Shown here in pieces: positions 56,403-64,000 of a DNA stretch of 64,000 nt; the stretch's first letter is position 1, and each line of letters opens with the position of its first letter. The DNA is from Diphasiastrum complanatum. Lineage: Eukaryota; Streptophyta; Lycopodiopsida; Lycopodiales; Lycopodiaceae. The translations under genes and the position numbers were made by a program. The notes beneath the pieces are model-generated. The model saw only the letters and a program-made list of their open reading frames with translations, was not told the DNA's origin and did not search any database. Where the stretch lies: NCBI GenBank assembly GCA_029204225.1, contig CM055095.1:28772845-28836844 (forward strand). Direction: 5' to 3'.

Positions 56403-57638
56403 CTAGGATCTGCTAGGTGCACTATCAAGAAAGCGCACTCGTCCATCTCGGTAAATGACTCGTCTACCAGACTCATGGGCTGCCTGAAAGGCCTTACGCC
56501 TCTCCTCTACCTGGATATTTGTGAGGTCGTCATCCATATAGATAGTGCTGCCACGAAGCTTAGCTCTGCACCGCAGAGCGTCTCGGCGACTCTCTAGAGA
56601 GGTGAAACGGATAATGAGTGTAGTGGCATCTCTGGAGGTCCTCCAAGCTGTATCTAGCCCATCTGTCATATGTCCTAGGGTGGTCTCAAGAAATCTCGTG
56701 GCCTCGGCAGTGGCATCCTGTGTGTCTGGTATCCCACGAACCCTGATGTTGTGGGCCTTTTGCTCCCTCGACCTCTCTTCCAAAATGGTGGCGGAGATGA
56801 CGGAAGAGATGGGGGCGCTAGGTTTGGTGCCTTTCTGCAAGACTGCTGCCCATGAATCTTTATGCTGCTCTATTTTATTCTCAAGCTCCTTTATCTTGGT
56901 GGTGGTTGATTCCGATGTTGCAACCTGCTTAGTGTTGATCATCTGCTCTAATGAAGCTTTGGACTGCAACACATTTTTTTCTTTGAGTAAGGAGACCACT
57001 ATTCCTTTCAGTTGTGATAGTTCATGTTTCAAAAGCTGGAAATCGGCTTTCATTTGGTCAGCTTCCCAGGAAGAGAATAGTTCCGTTGATTTGGAGGGAG
57101 TGTATGGGATGGGTACCGCAGATGGGGGAGCTGTGGGTTCTTGAGGAATAGGGATAGGAAGAAGGCCTGTAGGAGTGGTCAGAGCAATAGGGTGGGAGAT
57201 TGATGGAGATGAGGAAGAAGAAGAAGAAGATGAAAGAGAGGGAGGAACCACAGAGGATAAAGAAGAGAGTGAGAGTGGGGAAGAAGGGGAGGAAGAAGAA
57301 GGTGCCACACCATCTGTAGGCAGCGATGGCAGGTCTGAGGACAGCGAGGGGGCAGCGAGGGGGGACGTATTAGTGTCTACAAAGAGGGGGGGGGGGCTGT
57401 TTCCAGCAGCGATGGAGGAGCTGTCTCCATCAGCGATGGAGGAACTGTCTCCATCAGCGAGGGAGGGGGCAGCGAGGGAGGGTATGTTTCCAGTGAGGGA
57501 GGAGGAGGAGACAGGAGCGATTTCAGCGAGGGAGGGGGAGGAGACAATAGCGAGGGGGGAGTGGGTGGTCCGACGTGGGGGGAGTGAGGAGATGGCGCGA
57601 GAGACAGGAGGAGCAGATCCAGATCCGCGTGGAGCCAT
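56403..57638 (-). CDS. LINE ORF1, L1-type RNA-binding protein, intact
   Basis: The ATG at 57638-57636 opens 411 codons with no break, to TAG at 56405-56403. The first 190 residues are serine/proline-rich and disordered (MAPRGSGSAPPVSRAISS). A coiled-coil-like segment follows (about 200-300: WEADQMKADFQLLKHELSQL, KELENKIEQH). The C-terminal third resembles animal L1 ORF1p: AHNIRVRGIPD, TLIIRFTSLESRRDALR, YMDDDLTNIQVEERRKAF and GRRVIYRDGRVRFLD, i.e. RRM-like then C-terminal domain. Such proteins trimerise and bind element RNA. It differs from the DUF4283-type ORF1 of the LINE at 18727. Two in-frame TAG codons separate it from ORF2. Confidence 0.85.
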   Translation of the reverse strand: MAPRGSGSAPPVSRAISSLPPRRTTHSPLAIVSSPSLAEIAPVSSSSLTGNIPSLAAPSLADGDSSSIADGDSSSIAAGNSPPPLFVDTNTSPLAAPSLSSDLPSLPTDGVAPSSSSPSSPLSLSSLSSVVPPSLSSSSSSSSSPSISHPIALTTPTGLLPIPIPQEPTAPPSAVPIPYTPSKSTELFSSWEADQMKADFQLLKHELSQLKGIVVSLLKEKNVLQSKASLEQMINTKQVATSESTTTKIKELENKIEQHKDSWAAVLQKGTKPSAPISSVISATILEERSREQKAHNIRVRGIPDTQDATAEATRFLETTLGHMTDGLDTAWRTSRDATTLIIRFTSLESRRDALRCRAKLRGSTIYMDDDLTNIQVEERRKAFQAAHESGRRVIYRDGRVRFLDSAPSRS

Positions 57639-57639
57639 C

Positions 57640-57640
<1 letters not shown>

Positions 57641-57680
<40 letters not shown>

Positions 57681-60484
57681 AAATGTATTAATGTCTGTTG
57701 AGTGCCCAAGGGCACATAAGATAGAATGAATAAGTACATGTCTCGTAGGATTACTGTCCATGTCGGACAACATAATAAAAAACACTAGTTTAAATGGAAA
57801 AGACAAAAAAGAACTCTCTCGAGCTAGGAAAAGACATAGCCAATATAGAATCATAAAATGCATAAAAGAGCAGATACACAAGAGCTTAACCTCCAGCTCT
57901 GAAGAGGGTACAGGTGAGCTTAACCCCCTGCTCTGCTGAGGAAAGTAAAAGGATAAATCTCAATCTCGAAAAAAGCGTCTGATACCCATAGCAGCTATGG
58001 GCTGTGATCGAGGAGCTCTGGTAGCTCCAGAGGCGCGCGTAGATCTGGCAAGAGGTGGTGGCTGAGCACGCTGGGCCTTCGCCTTCACCGGTATGACTGC
58101 CTCATCATCTGATAGGTCATGATGCTCCCGCTTTTGAAAGAAGCTAGTAATGAGATGCTAGCTAGAGTCAGTAATACTCTCCAATGGTAGCAAAGAGGCT
58201 CTCAACATAAGCATTTCTTGTAGTAAAAGGCTGACACATCTGGGATCCCGATACTCCAAAAATGTACTGAGGGTACTAGGTGTGTCACGATATAAACAGT
58301 GATATCGGCCACGTATTTCATAGTATGTAGGGCATATAAAGATAAAATGAAACTCATCCTCCACTACACCTAATGTGCATATCTGGCATATCCGACGCTC
58401 TCTCAAAATGCCTGAATATCTGCCTGTCTCAATAGCAAGCTGATGCGAAGAGACTCGTAACTGTCCCAATCTGTATCGGAGCCCAAAAGAAAGAGGAAGA
58501 GAGAGATATAAAGGTCTAACAGGGAGTCCCAAACTGTCTCTGCGTAAGAGAAGACCTAGCCTGCTATCCAGCTATAGTCTGAGAAGAAGTAAGCGCTGCC
58601 ATCACGTATCTGTGAGTATCCATGGTCTCAAGTCGATGCAGAAAGGTAACAATCTGAAACATAGCCTCTACCACCATGGGGAGTGAGGCGAATTCCGCTA
58701 AAAGAATCTCATGGGGAACTGACGACTTCGCACAAATCATCCTCCCTAACATGGTGATCTGCAGACGAGTGATGTCTCTCCAAGTACTCTGAGATATCCC
58801 TGGGGCACCAGACCTCCGTCGAGTGCATAGCCACAGGTGAGACTATTGTAGAGAAAAGGTGGTCTCTGGTAGCAGGATCATGAATATGGTAAGTAGTACA
58901 CACTCTCTCCATATGTACCAAGGCAGCATGCCCCTTACGCAGGCGATATAGAGCAGTAGAGCAAAAAGTGAGTAAGGGGCCGGTGAATAATACACCTAGA
59001 TAGGTGTATGATGTAACAATCTCCAGCTGCTTTGCATCATAATAAAAAGCGTCATCTCTCATATGTTGCCGATTTGTGTTAAACATCTCATATGTTGCCA
59101 ATTTGTGTTAAACACCATAACTTTGGTCTTAGCAATATTCACCGTCAAGCCCCACACTAAGCAAAAACCTTATAGAGCATCAAGATGTCGCTGTAATCTA
59201 GAGGCTGTAGAGGATATCAATGCCACATCATCCGCATACAATAGGATAGGAATAATAACATCAACAAGAGGACATCCATCAGCCCCCTCGTCCTTGATGA
59301 TCCGCTCTAGATCATCAATATACAATGCAAAAAGAGTGGGAGAGAGTGGACATCCCTGCTTGACTCCAACTGTGCTCTGGATAGAAGGCGACCAGCTGTG
59401 GCCATCTCTGAAACGTGCTAAAACCCCCTACTATAAGGTGCTGATAGCCATAATGATATCTTAGTGAGAAGCCAAGTGAAGATAAGCGCTGAAGTAGCAG
59501 GTGCCGTGGAACTGAGTCAAAGGCCTTGCGGAAATCCACAAAGCAGCAGTATACTCTTTGTCTCCGATGTCGAGCCTCCTCTATGATGCAGCGTAGGACA
59601 AATGCATGATCAATGGTAGAGTATCCGGGTCTAAAGCCAGCCTGTCCAAGAGCAAATAACTCATTTGATTCCGCCTGGGATCCAACCATAGACTGCAGAA
59701 CTGAGCCATAAAGCTTCGCCATCGTGTGACTGATCGTGAGAGTGCGATAGTTATCCACGTTCATTGGATCACCAGCCTTGAGAATGGGATGTGCACCAGT
59801 TGGTGGGGAAGCCCGAGGTAACAGCCAAGTTAAAAGTGTGGGCAATGTAAGGAGAGAGAAGCTGGGAGACAGGTTTGAGGAAGTCTGTGTTAAGAGAGTC
59901 GACGTCCTTCGCTTTATGGGATTGGGCTTTACAAATCGCGAATTCAATTTGGTCAGAGGTAAAAAGAGAGAATGTAGCAAGTCGAGTGATAGGGATAGGC
60001 GGAGCATCTGTAGTGTATAAGCAAGTAGCATACTCCACCCAAGAGTCAATATCAATAGGTGAAAGTAAGGAAGATTTCTTAGAAAAGATTTTCCAAAAAT
60101 GAGAGGAGGAGGAAGAGAAAAGGGAGTCTATGAGTTTCTGACCATCTCTTGTTAGAGAGTCTCGTTTCTTTTTATTAACTACATGACGATATTGCTTTTG
60201 TACGTGTACTAAAGGATTAGGAGAGTGATGCATGGCGTAAACCACTTGCTTATGTAAGGCGTGGCAATCATGGTCATATCATCGGTTATAGGTCTTTCGA
60301 TGAGTGGGATATGTCTTAGGGGGAAAGGCCTAGGTGGCGGCTTGTATAAGGGAGAGCGACAAGAAGCTGGCCTGTTGCTCAATAGGAGAGGAGAAGGGAA
60401 AATCTTGCAAAAGAGAGTTGAGCGCGACTATGTAGCGTGGGATGAGATGTGTACGAAAAGAAAAGTGAGGTGTAGCGGTCTTGG

Positions 60485-60485
<1 letters not shown>
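57641..60485 (-). mobile_element. LINE copy 4 of array, 5'-truncated
   Basis: Minus strand. The tail is GA then AAAAAGAAA on the plus strand (57641-57681), preceded on the minus strand by gacattaatacatttc. ORF2 begins in the linker after the endonuclease (near 60480). RT follows with NYRTLTISHTMAKLYG, GQAGFRPGYSTIDH and CFVDFRKAFDSVP. An intact YADD lies near 59240 (LLYADDVALI). The C-terminal CQICTLGVVEDEFHFIFICP lies near 58335-58395. Frameshifts occur near 59790, 59430 and 59080, and a short duplication lies near 59050-59110. It is closer to copy 2 than to copies 1, 3 and 5. Confidence 0.88.
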
Positions 60486-60555
<70 letters not shown>

Positions 60556-61419
60556 AAGAAAGCTTTATTAATGTCTTTTCCATGCCAAAGGCATATAAGA
60601 CTAATGAAGTACATGTCAAGTATGTGGTAACCATGTATAAAAACGTCTCCAAAACTGCAAAAGGAAAACATCTAGTACAAATTAAAAAACAGACACGTAT
60701 GCGAGAGTATGTGCGCATAATAGTCCTATGTATCCATGTCAAGATGTCAGGACTGTGCTGAAGCTGCTGCTGCTGTGCTGATGTTGTAGAAAGATGTAAT
60801 GCGAGCCGCAGCACTAGAAGGCACTGGAGCCTGATGGCGTCGTCTATGAGTACGAGCACGGGCATGTGTAGTAGTACGTCTCTGTGTGGAATCTCTGGTG
60901 ATCCTGGTGATAACGTGATGGTGGGAAGTACACTGTCTCTGATCTCTATGGACATGTAGGCGGCTATCATCCTCATCGTCGTCATAATCCTCATCCTCAT
61001 GCACTAAATCATGTGATCTCCGCCTAGTAAAGAAGGAAGTGATCAATGGCTGGGAGGTAAAATGCTGGGATGTCCCAGATAGATCTCTCCGTAATATGAA
61101 CATCTCGCGTACCATTAGAGCGACACATCGTGGGTCCTCATGGGCTATGAGAGAGCGTAGAGTGGTAGGCATGACTTGGAATAAGCAATGATATCGCTCT
61201 CTGATCTCATAGTATACAGGGCATCTAAAGATAAAATGCTCCTCAGACTCCACCTCACCTAAAGAGCATAATTGGCAAAACCGCTCCTCTCTAGGAATAC
61301 CATAAAATCTCCCAGTCTCAATAGCTAGCTGATGAGACGACATCCTGAGCTGTCCCAAAGTGAATCTGAGGCAATGTGATAGACCCGAGTCCAAGTAGCG
61401 TGGCATGACCGGGGTCCCT
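60486..61419 (-). mobile_element. LINE copy 5 of array, 5'-truncated
   Basis: Minus strand. The tail is GA then GAAA on the plus strand (60486-60563), preceded on the minus strand by gacattaataaagctttc. It contains only the ORF2 end: GTPVMPRYLDSGLSHCLRF, HQLAIETGRFYGIPREERF, then CQLCSLGEVESEEHFIFRCP near 61210-61280 and a histidine/arginine-rich tail ending near 60747. That tail is shared with copy 3. Similarity to copy 3 stops at about 61419, which is the 5' truncation point and the right end of the array. Confidence 0.88.
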
Positions 61420-62077
61420 TGTTGAAGAGTAATGCCTACTTTACCCCTTTGGCTAAGCACTAGTTAAGTTGTAAGTTGGCATGTTGTTAAATAAACACAT
61501 GGGACCTTCCTTTTGTACGTTGAGTAAATTAGTGCAAGTGGCCCACTTGGCCAAGTAGCTCACTCCTATGGTTGACACCTAGACCTTCTATGCATGTAAA
61601 GGAGGTGCTTGCCTCACAAGGGATTTGGAGGACCCACGCCCTCCTCTCTCTCTCTAGCAATTCATTTCTTCTTCTTACTTTTGAGTTTGTGAGGTGCTTA
61701 TGCAATTCTCCTTGTGTGTGATTGTGAACTTGAAGTGAAGGTCTACTAATACTAAAGTCCTGACTTTAGCAATTGTGACTTAAACAAATCAACAAAACAC
61801 AATTGAATAGAACTTGAAAAAGAACTCCAAAACTTAGTGACAATTTAACATTCAATCACAAAATCATTCATTCTAGAGACTTGCTGAGAGGTCAAGATGG
61901 GGACCCCCCCCCCCCCCGAAGGATTTTTCTTTCAAATTATGCAAGATCAATTGGCCCAAGGCCAAATACATATACAGTGGTTTTGGGAAGATGGATTCTT
62001 AGATCTTTGCATAGACCAGAAGTTAACAAATTTTGGATCTTAAAGAATCTTATACCAAGAAGAGTGGTTCCTTATGA
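61420..62077. other. No gene recognised; C14 homopolymer at 61904
   Basis: It holds a short CT repeat near 61640 and a run of 14 C at 61904-61917. No domain or repeat pair was seen. Confidence 0.45.
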
Positions 62078-62437
62078 CATGCAAAGACTTACTGATCAAG
62101 AAAAGAGCATGCAGGGGCATATGACATTAGGAGGCATGACATGCATGAAACCAATTTGACATGCAAGCTTCAATTCCAACATGCAAAGTCATTAGGCTAG
62201 GGATGGTATGACATGCAAACACTAATTTCAACATGCAAGCTTCAAATCATACATGCAAGTTCCCAAATTAGACATGCAACTTCCAAATCAGACATGCAAC
62301 TCCTAAATCAGACATGCATGACCATTAAGCTATGGATGATGTGACATGCAAAGCATGGATGGTGTGACATGCAAAGCCATTAGATTATGGATGTGGTGAC
62401 ATGCATGACCATCAAGTCATGGATGGTGTGACATGCA
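62078..62437. repeat. Array of fifteen CATGCA motifs with phased spacing
   Basis: CATGCA begins at 62078, 62108, 62140, 62160, 62180, 62212, 62232, 62252, 62273, 62293, 62313, 62345, 62368, 62400 and 62432. Spacings are mostly 20-21 or 30-32 bases. Two unit types alternate: a 20-bp unit (gacatgcaacttccaaatca) and a 32-bp unit ending ggatggtgt. Four copies are the full palindrome CATGCATG. CATGCA is the core of the RY element bound by plant B3 regulators such as ABI3 and FUS3. Confidence 0.85.
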
Positions 62438-62473
62438 TGGCCATCAGTCTTATGGATGGTGTGAAAGTTTTAG

Positions 62474-62476
<3 letters not shown>

Positions 62477-62532
<56 letters not shown>

Positions 62533-62572
62533 AAAAGGTAAGAGAAAGTGAGTGTGTGTGTGTGTGTGTGTA
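62477..62572. repeat. (GA)n and (GT)n microsatellites
   Basis: GA run at about 62477-62529 and GT run at about 62551-62571, separated by aaaaaggtaagagaaag. No LINE 3' end adjoins this GA run. Confidence 0.95.
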
Positions 62573-63816
62573 AGTGGTTCCAAAAATGATTCCAATCCAA
62601 GCTTGACAGATCCTCCTCATGCCATAGCTCCAAGCTTCCAAGGACCTACACACAAAGAAGCAAGAGCAAGAGACAAAGCAAAAATGAATGGGAGATGAAT
62701 AATGAGGGAGAGGGACGAGTTAGTCCTTTTATAGGGAATGTGTGGCCTTTAGGGAGTGGCTGAGGTGTCCAAAATGAGTGTGAGAGGTGTAAGGGAGACT
62801 CTAGGATAAGTACCACTGTGGTGGTGGATAACACCTTTGCTCCTCTGGTGCTCTCTCCTGCCAGGCTCGGAGAGGGTGAGGTGTATAGGTGTGAGAGAGT
62901 GTTTATCAATTAGTTAAAGCAAAAGGGGTGGAGTAGGAGGGCGCATTTTCCTAGGTGTCTTATGGCTTTCAAGCCATGTGGAAAAGTAGGTAAGTTACAT
63001 ATTGATAAGGATGGAAGGTAGGTAGCTTAAGTTATGAACGTAGCCACGGCTGATCTAGATTTAGTCTATGAAAGCATCACATAAGCAAGACTTAACCCTA
63101 GAAAGCAGGAGAGAGAAAGCTTAAAGAGACTAAAGAAGGAGATCATATCATAAGCCAAGTAACAAATGACACAGAATCCCTACTTATAGCCAAGAGGAAG
63201 CCCTAAAAGGAAGCTTCCAGTGGCTAGGGCCAAACTGAGAGGGAAAATAGTGCGCCCTCCAAGAAGGCCCCCACTTTCAGTAATATAACCAAATAACCAA
63301 TATAGTGAATCATAGGGCCCAAGGCCAATAATATGGTCTAAATGTCAATAATAGGGCCCAAGGCCAACCATATAGTCTAAATGTCAAATAATGAATAAAA
63401 AAGGGCCCAAAGCCTGCCTATGCATAAAGTAAAGTAAATGTAAATGGACATGGCGAATGTAATGAGCCGAGTCCATAACTGCTTAACATTTAATGTTAGC
63501 CACTTTCAAGTTGAATATTTCTTTGTTTACAACATTGGGATTCACCCAAGTGTTTTTTTTTTTTTTATGACATGGGAAAGGCTTTGTATATGTCCATGTT
63601 ACCTTGCATAATTTTCATCAATTCCTAGGCCCTTTTTTCTAGGGGTTGCCCATCCCCAATCATAGTGGAGTGTGACACAAAGGGTGAGATTCTATTTCTA
63701 GAACCTGCTTATCAAACTGTTAGCATTGATCTACAGTTTCATTTCTTGTCTTCAGGTAATGATACCTGCATTCATATTTCATCAATTAGAGTAATAAACT
63801 CTGATGATATCTAGAC
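62573..63816. other. No gene recognised; small tandem repeat near 63315
   Basis: A roughly 48-bp unit (tagggcccaaggccaa, then at-tggtctaaatgtcaa) occurs twice at about 63313-63405, with a third degenerate copy after it. A T run lies near 63555. No coding sequence was recognised. Confidence 0.45.
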
Positions 63817-64000
63817 CAAGGTTGCAGGCCACGTTCCGGAACGCGATCTGAAACGCGTTCCGGATCGCGTTCCGGGATTTCCCATAAGGGTTTCTCGGAA
63901 CACTTTTTTTTTTTTGAAATTTTTTTAATGCCAATATGGGTATCAAATGGAAGGTTTTTTCAAGGGCAGTTCATTTATCAAGTCTGCCATCAATTTCAGG
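63817..64000. mobile_element. hAT-like MITE, left end only
   Basis: It starts CAAGGTTGCAGGCCACG and carries ccggaacgcg palindromes, the gatttcccataagggtttc block and ccaatatgggtatca. All are shared, in inverse orientation, with 14290-14420. The element runs off the window, so its length and duplication (left flank atctagac) cannot be checked. Confidence 0.75.

Larger units (their letters stand above)
52441..57640 (-). mobile_element. LINE copy 3, the only near-full-length copy
   Basis: Minus strand, about 5.1 kb plus tail. ORF1 (57638-56403) and ORF2 (about 56387-52705) are both present. The 3' end is gacattaataaagctttctttc followed by a TC tail (plus strand 52441-52514). The 5' end lies three bases before the ORF1 ATG and abuts the GA tract of copy 4. 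ORF2 has one frameshift, one premature TAG and a changed catalytic box, so the copy is probably inactive, though only lightly damaged. Confidence 0.93.

Noticed and set aside
57175-57729. Plus-strand acidic open frame of 184 codons
   Set aside because: It is antisense to the serine/proline-rich part of LINE ORF1 and has no independent support.
62078-62437. CRISPR-like regular repeat array
   Set aside because: The repeated word is only 6-9 bases, spacers are not unique and the genome is eukaryotic. It is better described as a motif-containing tandem repeat.
62477-62529. GA run as the tail of a sixth LINE copy
   Set aside because: The conserved gacattaata 3' motif and LINE sequence are not found next to it.

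Overview
The window looks like repeat-dense nuclear DNA from a land plant. The transposon families support this: a chromodomain Ty3/gypsy element, Ty1/copia elements with an initiator-Met primer site, hAT-type MITEs with 8-bp duplications, Helitron remnants, and a LINE whose first ORF carries a DUF4283-like domain. Gene density is very low. A second LINE family, with an animal-like L1-type ORF1, would be unusual for a flowering plant, so a fern or another non-seed plant is plausible. That placement is inference. No tRNA, rRNA or CRISPR array was found.

Layout. 1-9458: two chromovirus copies lie head to head (minus 1-5255, plus 5258-9458), both lacking 5' ends. A decayed LTR element (540-4309, TSD CTCCT) is nested in the minus copy. 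9459-18726: mostly non-coding, with a LINE scrap, several exon-like segments (two adjacent ones, 17000-17135 and 17447-17578, are phase-compatible) and a cluster of hAT-like MITEs and foldbacks. 18727-21520: a plant-type L1 LINE with internal deletions. 21535-28800: microsatellites, a 95-bp minisatellite split by an LTR piece, and remnants of a minus-strand Helitron. 28820-36140: minus-strand scraps of a gypsy gag-protease, a copia gag-protease and a plant L1 C-terminus, plus a foldback MITE.

37291-38149: the only convincing host gene start, with a TATA box, 5' UTR and a 225-codon first exon ending at a splice donor. It resembles the region just before the helicase core of plant RAD54. No later exons were seen.

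40777-48390: a nearly complete copia element inserted in an older copia relic. A hAT-like MITE sits in its gag. A complete 1.5-kb non-autonomous relative sits in its integrase, with a perfect TGTTT duplication.

49634-61419: five minus-strand copies of one LINE family joined head to tail, each separated by a simple-repeat tail. Only the middle copy (52441-57640) keeps ORF1 and nearly all of ORF2. 61420-64000: mostly unassigned, but with a phased array of fifteen CATGCA motifs and the start of one more hAT-like MITE at the window edge.

Nearly all protein-coding sequence here is mobile-element debris. The strongest candidates for something undescribed are the microsatellite-linked LINE array, the hAT MITE family whose copies carry different palindromic arms, and the CATGCA array.
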